Counted from the first letter of the stretch, positions 33,280 through 43,140 are shown. The stretch: 64,000 nt of DNA from Marinoscillum sp049115815 (GCA_049115815.1 JAGDZO010000007.1:186001-250000); one strand, 5' to 3'. The notes: a model not told the origin generated them from the letters alone. A program made the numbers and translations.

Positions 33280-35612
33280 TTTAGTGCAATAGTAAACCTA
33301 GTTCCAATTCCTTCTTCACTCTGAACCTTCAATTCTCCTCCATGCCCTTTAGTCACTATGTCGTAGCTCATACTCAGTCCTAAACCAGTTCCTTCTCCCG
33401 TTGGCTTGGTGGTGAAGAACGGCTGAAAGATCTTTTCCTTGATGTCGTCAGGGATGCCTGAGCCATTGTCTGAAACAATGATTAACACCCCTTTAGCCGA
33501 AACGTCGGACCGCCCTCCCTCAAGTGGGGAAATCAGCTTGGTGCTTACAACTACCTCTGGTTTCTCTACACCCTTCACGGCTTGAAAGGCATTGTTGATC
33601 AAGTTCAAAATGACACGCCCTATATCTTGAGAGACTACTTTCACCTTTGGTAGATTAGAGTCAAGGTCAGCTTTGAAGTCAGCATTGAATGACTTGTCTT
33701 TCGCTCTCAGTCCATGATAGGCCAATCGAAGGTACTCATCCGCCAAAGCATTGATATCTGTCAGCTCCTTCTCTACCGAACCTGTACGCGAGTGCTGCAG
33801 CATACTCTTCACTATTTCCTCAGCGCGCTTGCCGTGATGATTGATCTTGGTTTCATTTTCCGAGAGGTCTTTTATGATGACAGAGACTTCCTCTTGATCA
33901 TTTTGCGCCACTGCGTCTTTGAGTTCTTCAAGTAACTCCTTATTCAGATCAGAGAAATTGTTGACAAAGTTGAGTGGGTTCTGAATCTCATGGGCTATGC
34001 CGGCGGTTAGTTCTCCCAAAGAAGCCATTTTTTCGGAGTAGATGAGTTGGTCTTGGGTGGATTTCAGTTGCCCGAGTGTACGACCAAGCTCCTCGTTTTT
34101 TGATATAAGTTGATCGTTCGATTTTCTCTTATTCAAAAATGCGAGTATTAACGTAGCGGCGGAAATTGCCAATAAAATGGCGATTCCAATTAAATAATAA
34201 TTTGTTGTTTTACTATTCTCTGCTTCATTTTTCAGCACTGCCATTTGGATAGCAGCAGCTTCCATTTCCTTTTCTATTTCATAATTAATCGACCTCACAC
34301 TATCAGCTTCGGACACCATTTTGTGCTGTAACTCTTGAAGAGTTCTCAGGGCATCAGACTCTTTTCTATGTTCTCCTAATTGCTGATAAGTATCTGCTAG
34401 CAGTTTAATCTCTTTTTGAAGTTCGAATCTGGCATTTCTGTTCTTCAGTACACTGATCTCCGGCTCAAGTAATTTCGGAATAATAGAGAAGTTGTTCATA
34501 TTATACATGACAAGAGAATTATAGTACTCTGGCAGCAGCGCACCGAAAGGTGAAACTGTTGGTATCTGGTATGTTTCTTTGATCCACTTACTCTCTGCTA
34601 CCGCATTCAAAGCCAAATCAAACTCCCCCCTTAAAAGGTAATTAGCTGCTCTTTCCTGATAGTAAAAAGCACTATCCATTACTGAGCCAAAACTTGCAAT
34701 CTTATTTAGGGCACTTTGAAAATAAAAGTCACTACTATCGGGTCTCAAAAGTGACTCTGCTTTTGCAAGATTCAAAAACATATACGCTTCATCGCCAACC
34801 AAATTAGTCGAATCTATCATGTTTAGATACTTTACGCCTAATTTCAAATACCGCTCTCCCTGCTCAATATCACCGTCATCTATAGATAGTACCCCCAAAA
34901 TCATGCAGCGGTTAACTTTAGCGGATAAGCCCAACAATCCACCAACCCAAGTATTCCAATCAGTCATTGGCTGACTATTGTCTAGGTATTCCAATGATTT
35001 AAGAAAATGATAATTAGCTTTTTCGTTTAGACCAAGTCGATTGTAAAAACCACCAAGTACGTAATGAACTGTAGTAAGTCGGGAGGAATCTTGATCCCTT
35101 TTGGCTGAGGCAGCTAATTCGCTATAATACCTGATACCATCATATATCCTATCACTATTCCTAAACGGTATTCGCGCATGTCTCAAAATTGCCAAAAGTG
35201 CATACTCTTCACTCTTTGACTTGGGTTGGTCATGGGTTTGTGCGAATTCCATGGCATACTGAATGGCGTCATATTTGGCCGATACTGTCACTATTAATGC
35301 ACTCGGAAAGTAAACTGAGAGAATTATGCGATAATAATCATCATCATTCAGAACATCCTTAAGTCTAGATATTTCTGACTGCACGGTGGTTTCATACAAT
35401 AATGATACAGTATCGCTCGGTACTTGAACCCAATTAATCACACGGTTATAGGCAGCAGTATCTTGATTAGTTTTTATAGCGCTCAGCAAGTCTGATAATT
35501 GTTGGTCACTATTGGATTGCGCTCTTAAAGGAGTGGCTAATACAGCTATGAATAAGCACACCGAAATAATGGCAATGGGCAAATACAGGCTTCTGTGTGA
35601 ATATATCTTCAT
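33273..35612 (-). CDS. Array kinase 2: sensor histidine kinase with long helical sensor
   Basis: A 779-residue membrane kinase. Signal peptide at 1-31 (ending PLRAQ), a TPR-type sensor at about 35-470 that is not closely related to those of kinases 1 and 4, a membrane helix near 472-494 (TNYYLIGIAILLAISAATLILAFL), HisKA with H541 and a HATPase. From QLIYSEKMASLGEL to the end it differs from kinase 1 by only a few residues, apart from a five-residue-longer loop (PLEGGRSDVSAKGV). It lies 18 bp after kinase 3 and overlaps kinase 1. Confidence 0.92.
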   Translation of the reverse strand: MKIYSHRSLYLPIAIISVCLFIAVLATPLRAQSNSDQQLSDLLSAIKTNQDTAAYNRVINWVQVPSDTVSLLYETTVQSEISRLKDVLNDDDYYRIILSVYFPSALIVTVSAKYDAIQYAMEFAQTHDQPKSKSEEYALLAILRHARIPFRNSDRIYDGIRYYSELAASAKRDQDSSRLTTVHYVLGGFYNRLGLNEKANYHFLKSLEYLDNSQPMTDWNTWVGGLLGLSAKVNRCMILGVLSIDDGDIEQGERYLKLGVKYLNMIDSTNLVGDEAYMFLNLAKAESLLRPDSSDFYFQSALNKIASFGSVMDSAFYYQERAANYLLRGEFDLALNAVAESKWIKETYQIPTVSPFGALLPEYYNSLVMYNMNNFSIIPKLLEPEISVLKNRNARFELQKEIKLLADTYQQLGEHRKESDALRTLQELQHKMVSEADSVRSINYEIEKEMEAAAIQMAVLKNEAENSKTTNYYLIGIAILLAISAATLILAFLNKRKSNDQLISKNEELGRTLGQLKSTQDQLIYSEKMASLGELTAGIAHEIQNPLNFVNNFSDLNKELLEELKDAVAQNDQEEVSVIIKDLSENETKINHHGKRAEEIVKSMLQHSRTGSVEKELTDINALADEYLRLAYHGLRAKDKSFNADFKADLDSNLPKVKVVSQDIGRVILNLINNAFQAVKGVEKPEVVVSTKLISPLEGGRSDVSAKGVLIIVSDNGSGIPDDIKEKIFQPFFTTKPTGEGTGLGLSMSYDIVTKGHGGELKVQSEEGIGTRFTIALKC
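33484..33533. repeat. Repeat-like in-frame insertion in kinase 2 ATPase domain
   Basis: This 50 bp segment encodes SPLEGGRSDVSAKGV in the loop before SDNGSGIPDD. It includes the small palindrome ccga-cgtt-tcgg and outer C/G runs, and is almost identical to 35842-35890 in kinase 3. Kinases 1 and 4 have five fewer residues here. Confidence 0.55.
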
Positions 35613-35630
35613 TGTTATCTAATTCGGCAA

Positions 35631-37793
35631 TTATATTGGCAAGGTGAGGCTGAAAGATGTTACATTGACCTGATCACTATTTAATTCTAAAGTCCCTCCA
35701 TGTCCCTTTGTCACTATGTCATAGCTCATACTCAGTCCTAAACCAGTTCCTTCGCCTGTTGGCTTGGTGGTGAAGAACGGCTGAAAGATCTTTTCCTTGA
35801 TGTCGTCAGGAATGCCTGAGCCATTGTCTGAGACGGTGATTAACACCCCCTTAGCCGAAACGTCGGACCGCCCTCCCTCAAGTGGGGAAATCAGCTTGGT
35901 GCTTACAACTACTTCCGGTTTCTCTACACCTTTCACCGCTTGGAATGCATTGTTGATCAAGTTCAAAATGACACGCCCTATGTCTTGAGAGACCACTTTG
36001 ACTTTAGGAAGGTCAGGATCAAGATCAGCTTTGAAGTCAGCATTAAATGAATTGTCCTTTGCTCTTAGTCCATGATAGGCTAATCGGAGATACTCATCCA
36101 CCAATGCGTTGATATCTGTTAGTTCTTTCTCTCCAGACCCTGTACGCGAGTGCTGAAGCATGCTCTTTACGATATCCTCGGCGCGCTTGCCGTGGTGGTT
36201 GATTTTAGTTTCGTTTTCCGAGAGGTCTTTTATGATGGCAGAGACTTCCTCTTGATCATTTTGCGCCACAGCGTCTTTGAGTTCATCGAGCAACTCCTTA
36301 TTAAGATCAGAGAAGTTGTTGACGAAGTTGAGTGGGTTCTGAATCTCATGAGCTATTCCTGCGGTAAGCTCTCCGAGAGAAGCCATTTTTTCGGAGTGGA
36401 TGAGTTGGGTTTGGGTGGATTTGAGATTTTCTAAAGATGTCTTTAGCTCCTTAGTTCTTGCAAGAACTTCCTCTTCTAAAATGATATTTTGATTCTCAAG
36501 GATAACCTTCTTCTCGTTGGTTACTTTGATCACCTCATTAGCTTTATCTTGGATACTGCCAATCAAATCTCTGAGCCAGAACGCGAGGTAGGATAGCATG
36601 CTAATGGGAATAAGAAATGGGATAAAATAGCCCGGTATAATTGAGAAAAAGGCATTAATCACTGCGATCAACAGGGTGAATAATAGTCCGTAAACAACTA
36701 TCATTTTTGGTCCACTGAGTTTGTTTCGGTATCTGATTGAATAATAAAATAGGATAACGATGAAGGAAAGTAAGGATGTTACAGCAAAATAACTTTGCGC
36801 AACATCAGGTATGATATTTAAACCTAGTGAACATATTGAAATACCAAAAATGTAATATTTCACTAACCTGTTAATAGAAACGTTAAGAACGTTAGTGGTT
36901 AGAAACACAATGGAACTAAGAAATGATAATGCGATGGGAAGACGAAACAATGCACTCCAAAATTTCAAATCAGAACCATTCGATGCATAGATGTTTAATA
37001 AATCAAGCGAAGGAAAAGCTAATAAAAGCGTGGCTGTTATAGCCAGATAAAAAACATGGCGTTGCGTTCTTACAAATACCCAAATAATCCAAAATAGAAA
37101 TGCCACTCCGGAAGTGATTGCAATACCGATTTTGAAGAGACTTCCATGATCATATCTATTGCTTTGAAGATGTCGATACCAACCACCATTTGTCATTAGG
37201 TAGATCATTGGATTAACCCCATGAAACAAGGACTTTTCTTTATCAAAAAAGTTCAAAGGGCTTTGATACCTGACTAGATGTACGGCAATAGTTATCTTCT
37301 CATTAATCGGCCATGAAATCGCAATCGGATAGTCAATATTTGACCTTCTCCCAACGTAGTTACTTTTTTGATAGTCAATGTTTCCATAAGAATGAAAAAG
37401 CATTCCATTGATGTAAATTTCCGTTGCTGCAAAATTTTCTTGATAGACATAAAGTGGAACTCCTGTCAAGCTGCTATCAAGTCTGACATTGATCGCAAAC
37501 CAAGCTTCCAAAATCCCATTATCATCTGTGCGCAGTTTTGCTATCGCTATAGAATCAAGCTGCATCCAATTTGATCGGTCATAATCTGGTTGTGCCCAAG
37601 CTGGATCATTTCCCTCTCTAAATTTCCATTCAGTCAAATCTGGAGGCATAAGCGTGCCATCCTCATCTATGCTCGATGCACTTAGCATATGTTCAATCTC
37701 CTGTGCATTTAAAGCACCTGAGATGAATAAAATCAGAAAAATGATCAACGTTTTTCCGAAGGAAATAATACCTAATTGTCTTTGTTTTTTCAT
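35631..37793 (-). CDS. Array kinase 3: 7TM-type sensor histidine kinase with exported jellyroll domain
   Basis: A 720-residue membrane kinase. Signal segment at about 13-31, an exported beta domain at 32-205 (WKFREGNDPAWAQPDYDRSNWMQL, then FAATEIYINGMLFHSYGN) that looks like a carbohydrate-binding or 7TMR-DISM jellyroll, and about seven membrane helices at 220-425. A coiled linker leads to HisKA with H482 and a HATPase. The kinase half is nearly identical to kinases 1 and 2. It starts 1 bp after the kinase 4 stop. The sensor is unrelated to its neighbours, so only the transmitter is shared. Confidence 0.92.
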   Translation of the reverse strand: MKKQRQLGIISFGKTLIIFLILFISGALNAQEIEHMLSASSIDEDGTLMPPDLTEWKFREGNDPAWAQPDYDRSNWMQLDSIAIAKLRTDDNGILEAWFAINVRLDSSLTGVPLYVYQENFAATEIYINGMLFHSYGNIDYQKSNYVGRRSNIDYPIAISWPINEKITIAVHLVRYQSPLNFFDKEKSLFHGVNPMIYLMTNGGWYRHLQSNRYDHGSLFKIGIAITSGVAFLFWIIWVFVRTQRHVFYLAITATLLLAFPSLDLLNIYASNGSDLKFWSALFRLPIALSFLSSIVFLTTNVLNVSINRLVKYYIFGISICSLGLNIIPDVAQSYFAVTSLLSFIVILFYYSIRYRNKLSGPKMIVVYGLLFTLLIAVINAFFSIIPGYFIPFLIPISMLSYLAFWLRDLIGSIQDKANEVIKVTNEKKVILENQNIILEEEVLARTKELKTSLENLKSTQTQLIHSEKMASLGELTAGIAHEIQNPLNFVNNFSDLNKELLDELKDAVAQNDQEEVSAIIKDLSENETKINHHGKRAEDIVKSMLQHSRTGSGEKELTDINALVDEYLRLAYHGLRAKDNSFNADFKADLDPDLPKVKVVSQDIGRVILNLINNAFQAVKGVEKPEVVVSTKLISPLEGGRSDVSAKGVLITVSDNGSGIPDDIKEKIFQPFFTTKPTGEGTGLGLSMSYDIVTKGHGGTLELNSDQVNVTSFSLTLPI
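35842..35890. repeat. Repeat-like in-frame insertion in kinase 3 ATPase domain
   Basis: Near-identical counterpart of the kinase 2 segment, encoding SPLEGGRSDVSAKGV in the same HATPase loop. Confidence 0.55.
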
Positions 37794-37794
37794 C

Positions 37795-39756
37795 TCACAT
37801 CAACGGCAATTTGATAATAAATCTAGTTCCTTTTCTAACTTCACTTTGCACTTTGATCTCTCCATTATGCCCTTTAGTCACGATATCATAGCTCATGCTC
37901 AGGCCTAAACCAGTTCCTTCGCCTGTTGGCTTGGTGGTGAAGAATGGTTGAAAGATCTTTTCCTTGATGTCATCAGGGATACCTGAGCCATTGTCTGAGA
38001 CGGTGATTATCACTCCTTGATGACCTCCTTCTATTGCAGAAATCAGCTTGGTACTTACAACTACCTCCGGTTTCTCTACACCCTTCACAGCTTGAAATGC
38101 ATTGTTGATCAAGTTCAAAATAACGCGACCTATATCTTGAGAAACTACTCTGACTTTAGGAAGGTTTGGATCAAGATCAGCTTTGAAGTCAGCATTGAAT
38201 GATTTGTCTTTTGCTCTCAGACCATGATAGGCTAATCGGAGATACTCATCCGCCAAAGCATTGATATCTGTCAGCTCCTGCTCTACCGAACCTGTACGCG
38301 AGTGCTGCAGCATACTCTTTACTATTTCCTCAGCTCGCTTGCCGTGGTGGTTGATTTTGGTCTCGTTTTCTCTGATATCAGCAGCTATCACTTTAGCTTC
38401 TTCTACATCTCCCTTTTCTAGCTCTTCAAGCTGCTCGTCAATCAACTCTCTGTTCAAGTCAGAGAAGTTGTTCACAAAATTCAAAGGATTCTGAATCTCG
38501 TGGGCTATTCCTGCTGTTAATTCTCCCAGAGAAGCCATTTTCTCAGAGTGGATGAGCTGTGATTGGGTAGATTGAAGACTCGATAAGGTCTGTGCTAAGA
38601 CCTTGTTTCCTTTTTGTTTCTGAAGATTATTATAATACAAAATTACTGCAATCACGAGTACCATCAATAGCCCAGCAATCAGAATATATTGCTTCAGTTT
38701 GTTTTGATAGGCCTCCTCTTTGTTTCGAGCTTCAATGCTCCTCAGTTGATTATTAAAGGCTAATGACTGTACCTTATTTTTATTCTCCTGACTAAATATC
38801 TGGGAGCTGATATCTGCCTCTATCTGAGAATAATAATAGGCACTATCTATTTGTCCGAGTGCTTCATAGCATTGCCGCAAAAATGCCACTCCAGCTATTT
38901 TTAGATTGTTATTATCGGAATGTTGGCCAATCGATAAAAGTTTCTTTCCTTCACTAACCCCCAACTCATATTGATCGGTAGTTAAAAGAAACGGAATGTA
39001 GTTATTGTAGAAATATAATTGAGAGGTGATATTCTCAACAGAATCTTGCAAAGCAAGCGCTTGGCTGAAAAAGTGATTCGCCTCCTGAGTGTTTCCTGCG
39101 ATAGCATGTGCTGCTCCACTATTGGTGAAATCCAAAAAATTGTATGAACTCCCTTTATTGAAATGCGCTAAGGTTTCTCTAGAAGCTCTTGTATAATGAA
39201 AAGCAGAATCTGCATTTTTTTTGATAAGAAAATACTGAACAAGATTAGCCTGGTACTGGATAAGCATGAAGTAGTACATGGGATGAGTTAAATCTGGAAG
39301 ATTCTCTCCTCCTTTTCTTGTCACCTCCAGCGCCCTTTCATAGTCGAGCATATCGAAGTATACTAGGGCCATGTCAAAGTATATAGAACTGATTCGCCTT
39401 TTATCGTTGGTGGTTTCTGCTAGAGGTATGGCTTTGAAATAATACTCGAGTGCCGTGGCATTATCTCCTTTCTGTTGATAAAAATATGAAGCCAGCCAAT
39501 TGTAAGAGATTGCTTTTAATGAATCATTATTTAATTGCTGAGAAATCTGTACAAGCTGAATAGCTGCTAAAGAGTCAATATTGCTGCCCCTATAGCTGGT
39601 AATATCTAACAAGATGTTGTTGTAGAGATCAAACCTCCTTAATGGATCTTTCGTGTCCTTTAACATTACCCTCAGGCTATCCGCAAATTTATTTTGGCTA
39701 ACACCAAACAACGCACAACCTATCATCATGAAGGATATGATCATTTTTTTTGTCAT
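37795..39756 (-). CDS. Array kinase 4: TPR-sensor histidine kinase
   Basis: A 653-residue membrane kinase from ATG 39756 (MTKKMIISFMMIG); ATGs at 39762 and 39795 are alternatives. Signal peptide at 1-20, TPR sensor at about 25-345 homologous to kinase 1, a membrane helix near 355-375 (YILIAGLLMVLVIAVILYY), HisKA with H419 and a HATPase. Between the H box and INHHGKRAEE its helix reads DEQLEELEKGDVEEAKVIAADIRENE, intermediate between kinase 5 and kinases 1-3. The HATPase loop is SAIEGGHQGV, without the longer insertion. It stands 96 bp after kinase 5 and 1 bp before kinase 3. Confidence 0.92.
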   Translation of the reverse strand: MTKKMIISFMMIGCALFGVSQNKFADSLRVMLKDTKDPLRRFDLYNNILLDITSYRGSNIDSLAAIQLVQISQQLNNDSLKAISYNWLASYFYQQKGDNATALEYYFKAIPLAETTNDKRRISSIYFDMALVYFDMLDYERALEVTRKGGENLPDLTHPMYYFMLIQYQANLVQYFLIKKNADSAFHYTRASRETLAHFNKGSSYNFLDFTNSGAAHAIAGNTQEANHFFSQALALQDSVENITSQLYFYNNYIPFLLTTDQYELGVSEGKKLLSIGQHSDNNNLKIAGVAFLRQCYEALGQIDSAYYYSQIEADISSQIFSQENKNKVQSLAFNNQLRSIEARNKEEAYQNKLKQYILIAGLLMVLVIAVILYYNNLQKQKGNKVLAQTLSSLQSTQSQLIHSEKMASLGELTAGIAHEIQNPLNFVNNFSDLNRELIDEQLEELEKGDVEEAKVIAADIRENETKINHHGKRAEEIVKSMLQHSRTGSVEQELTDINALADEYLRLAYHGLRAKDKSFNADFKADLDPNLPKVRVVSQDIGRVILNLINNAFQAVKGVEKPEVVVSTKLISAIEGGHQGVIITVSDNGSGIPDDIKEKIFQPFFTTKPTGEGTGLGLSMSYDIVTKGHNGEIKVQSEVRKGTRFIIKLPLM

Positions 39757-39852
39757 ACACATGTTATAAGTTGATTGCGGGTTTAAAATGATCATGAGAA
39801 TCTCCGAAATGTAGATATTCCATAACCCAATTAATAAAAATTTTTCTCGTCA

Positions 39853-42800
39853 TCATTTGATCGGCAATTCTATAATGAACTTGGTGCCTTTGCCCTCTTC
39901 GCTCTCCACCGATATAGTGCCTCCATGCCCTTTGGTCACGATATCGTAGCTCAGTGATAGCCCAAGGCCAGTGCCTGAACCTGCAGCTTTGGTAGTGAAG
40001 AATGGTTGAAAAATTTTCTCTCTGATACTCTCAGGTATTCCAGGTCCATTATCTTGAATGATCACTTGGATATGCTCGCCGTTTTTCATGGTACTGAGCT
40101 CTACAGTTGGCGCATAGCCTTTCTCACTATTTCTAGCTTTCTCGGTGGTCGCATGGAATGCATTGTTGATCAAATTGAGAAAGACACGACCAATATCCTG
40201 TGGGATCACTTCTATCTCTGGAAGCGTATCGTCTAAGTGTAGCTTAAAATCAGCGTTGAAAGATTTATCCTTAGCCCTCAGTCCGTGATATGACAAACGC
40301 AGATATTCATCAGCTATCCCATTGATGTTGACCCGTTCTTTATTGCCTTCACTACCCCTGGAGTGCATAAGCATACTTTTGACAATCTCTTCAGCCCGCT
40401 TTCCATGATGAATAATTTTTTCCTCATTCGATTTGATATCATCCGCTATGGCAGATACTTCCTCATAGTTTTTCTTTTCGATTTCTTCTTTCTGTTCTTC
40501 TATCAGCTCACGATTGATGTCTGCAAAGTTGTTGACGAAGTTCAGAGGATTCTGTATCTCGTGAGCTATACCGGCCGTCAATTCACCTAATGAAGCCATT
40601 TTCTCAGCATGTATCAATTGCTTTTGGGTGTTTTGCAACTGATTATAAGCTTTCTCTATTTCCTTGGCTTGCGCCAATTCTCTGTCGCGGTTTCTCTCTT
40701 TGATCATTCTTATAGTTCTGATCTTCTGCATGCGATATCCATACAAGGCAAACAATACAAACAATGAAGCATAGAGTACATATGCCCACCACGTCAGATA
40801 CCAAGGTGGCCTAATGACCAAGGGTAGCGTACGGCTCGTATTATAACTCCCGTGTTTGGTCGCAGCTTGTACTTCAAACTCAAACTTCCCATAAGGTAGG
40901 TTGGCCAAAAAGACCCTTCTTTGGTTTTCCATATACGTCCAATCCTCATTGAATCCCTTAACTCTATATCTGTAATTAGTCCCTGTTGGGTCCAAATAAT
41001 TGAATCCGAGATAAGAAATAGAAATGTCATTGTTGTCATAAGAAAATGACTCTGGTAATGGCTGATATAAAAGGTTATAAGTCTGATCGTTGACCTTAAA
41101 TTCTGTGAGGTGGAGATTCTCCACAGAAAGCTGCAGCTGAGTTTGCGCCGGGTTAAATCTTATATATCCATTGGCTGCCGAGAAAATAATATCTCCATTT
41201 TTCAGTAGAACGGGTCGTAAGAAAACTTCAGGTCTATATTCCTTTTTGATCTCATACTGCGCTATTTCACCTGTCACAGGATCAAGTCGCATGATGCCAG
41301 TGGCGTTGTTCATCCAGATATACCCATCATTATCCTCCACCATAGCACCAGTTGGATTTTCTTGAATTACAGGTTCGCCTTGGAAGTAGACATTAGTTTC
41401 CTCATTGGCAAGATCGTATTTCGCCAGGCCATATTGATTTCTACTCCATATAACCATAGGCTCTACTCTAGATGCCATATCTACGATTCTATTTACAGCT
41501 GGAAAATCCCTATCGATAGTTACTTCCTGATATGTCTCGTTTTTTTCATCATACAGAAACGTTTCAATCTCCAGATCTTCGTCTACATAATAGGTTTCAG
41601 CAATTAGATTTCCATCAACATCTTTGAGAAAATTTCCAATAATTCTGTTTCCACCTAAAATCTCACTTTTTGGCAACTCCATTTTTTTTGTCTTGTCAGT
41701 TGCCTTATCCAAGCGCATAACTTGGCCTCCTGTCAATGAAGAAAAATAGATGAAATCTTCTGTCTCTGTAGCGAGAGGTATAGAGCTAAATTTATCACTA
41801 GCATAAAGGTTATTGAACTTTTCCTTCTGAATATCAAAACTGTAAATACTACCTGTACGATCATCAAATGCCGAAAGGTATATTTTGTTCTGGTTGATCA
41901 CAATCGCTCCCAAAACTCCAGCATCTTTCAGCTCAAATAGCTTCAATGAACCATCTACAATCGATTCTTTTATAAGACCCTTTGCCGTAGGAAACCACAA
42001 ATTTCCTTGTTCATCTTCTGCAAGATTGAATATATCACCTAAGTCAAAAGTCATATTCAATTCTTCACCAAAATCTTTGTAGCTGTAATCCAAAGAATTG
42101 AAATACATCATGCTAAGTCCCAAAAAGTGATAGCCAAACCACATGTTGTTATTACTATCTTCAAACATGTAATGAACATCATTGGAATTGACCGTATTGA
42201 CATCTGAAGCATCATTTTGAAAAACATCCACTTCATTTGTCTCGGAATTCCATCTGATTCCACCTGATTCTCCTGTTCCTATCAGGAGTCTCCCTTCAGA
42301 GTCAAGATTAACTGACTGAAAAAATCTCAACTTATCGTCATCAAGGGCCCCTCCTGGATTAATCAATTGGGGTGACTCATCCTTCTTCCATTCTAAGAAT
42401 CCCAAATCACCGGCGATATAAAGAGTACCCAATGAGTCAAAAAGCATATCCCATATAGATTCTGACATAAAGGCCTCAACTTCCTTACTAAAATCACCTA
42501 GCGGAACAAACTCTCTTGCATTGATGTCAAACTTCTGGAGTGCTGAGTAATCAGAACCTGACCAAATAAAATTTCCACCATCATAAAGCAGCTTACCCAT
42601 TCTGGCACTACCTTCTCGAGTTGGTTCCGCAAATTCGTAATAGGAGACGTCCGCTATTTCTGAATCGAGTTCTTCTGCTGGAACCAAATAGTATCCATTT
42701 TTAGAGAGTACCCATAAATCCCCATTGGTCATCTGGAGTACATCACTAATATCAGAGAGCGTAGGAAGACTATCAGATAACGAAACCAATCGAAAGGATT

Positions 42801-43140
42801 CCGTAGCACGATCGAATACATTCAACCCCTCTGTAGTTGCCACTATCATAGTGCTACTGTTATAATCCAATATCCTACAGATATATGAACCTTTCAGTGT
42901 TGTAGAGTCTTTGACTTTTTGGGTATTGTTCTCAAAACTATAACCGTCAAATTTGCTCATACCAGCTGTGGTACCAATCCAAATATATCCGTACCGATCC
43001 TCTACTATGGTAGAAATGAATCCAGTAGGGATACCTGATCTCAAGGTGAAATGAGTATAATTTTGATCCTGAGCAAATAGGTATCTATGTCCACCACCAA
43101 GAACCATGATAGTAGCAATTAGAAATAATCTAAACTTCAT
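39853..43140 (-). CDS. Array kinase 5: Reg_prop/Y_Y_Y two-component sensor kinase
   Basis: A 1095-residue membrane kinase and first gene of the array. Signal peptide at 1-23, a double seven-bladed Reg_prop beta-propeller at about 30-690 (repeated YGYIWIGTTAGMSKFDG, GDLWVLSKNG, GYIWMNNATGIMRL units), a Y_Y_Y domain at 700-775 (YRYRVKGFNEDWTYMEN), a membrane helix near 785-805, HisKA with H860 and a HATPase. This input architecture is typical of glycan-sensing hybrid systems, but the receiver and AraC-type output usually fused at the C-terminus are missing. The transmitter is the most divergent of the five. Confidence 0.95.
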   Translation of the reverse strand: MKFRLFLIATIMVLGGGHRYLFAQDQNYTHFTLRSGIPTGFISTIVEDRYGYIWIGTTAGMSKFDGYSFENNTQKVKDSTTLKGSYICRILDYNSSTMIVATTEGLNVFDRATESFRLVSLSDSLPTLSDISDVLQMTNGDLWVLSKNGYYLVPAEELDSEIADVSYYEFAEPTREGSARMGKLLYDGGNFIWSGSDYSALQKFDINAREFVPLGDFSKEVEAFMSESIWDMLFDSLGTLYIAGDLGFLEWKKDESPQLINPGGALDDDKLRFFQSVNLDSEGRLLIGTGESGGIRWNSETNEVDVFQNDASDVNTVNSNDVHYMFEDSNNNMWFGYHFLGLSMMYFNSLDYSYKDFGEELNMTFDLGDIFNLAEDEQGNLWFPTAKGLIKESIVDGSLKLFELKDAGVLGAIVINQNKIYLSAFDDRTGSIYSFDIQKEKFNNLYASDKFSSIPLATETEDFIYFSSLTGGQVMRLDKATDKTKKMELPKSEILGGNRIIGNFLKDVDGNLIAETYYVDEDLEIETFLYDEKNETYQEVTIDRDFPAVNRIVDMASRVEPMVIWSRNQYGLAKYDLANEETNVYFQGEPVIQENPTGAMVEDNDGYIWMNNATGIMRLDPVTGEIAQYEIKKEYRPEVFLRPVLLKNGDIIFSAANGYIRFNPAQTQLQLSVENLHLTEFKVNDQTYNLLYQPLPESFSYDNNDISISYLGFNYLDPTGTNYRYRVKGFNEDWTYMENQRRVFLANLPYGKFEFEVQAATKHGSYNTSRTLPLVIRPPWYLTWWAYVLYASLFVLFALYGYRMQKIRTIRMIKERNRDRELAQAKEIEKAYNQLQNTQKQLIHAEKMASLGELTAGIAHEIQNPLNFVNNFADINRELIEEQKEEIEKKNYEEVSAIADDIKSNEEKIIHHGKRAEEIVKSMLMHSRGSEGNKERVNINGIADEYLRLSYHGLRAKDKSFNADFKLHLDDTLPEIEVIPQDIGRVFLNLINNAFHATTEKARNSEKGYAPTVELSTMKNGEHIQVIIQDNGPGIPESIREKIFQPFFTTKAAGSGTGLGLSLSYDIVTKGHGGTISVESEEGKGTKFIIELPIK

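Noticed and set aside
33714..40590. Recurrent antisense open frames over the kinase modules (for example 33714-33935, 36150-36434, 40363-40590)
   Set aside because: They recur only because the sense strand sequence is duplicated; none has a recognisable domain or start context.
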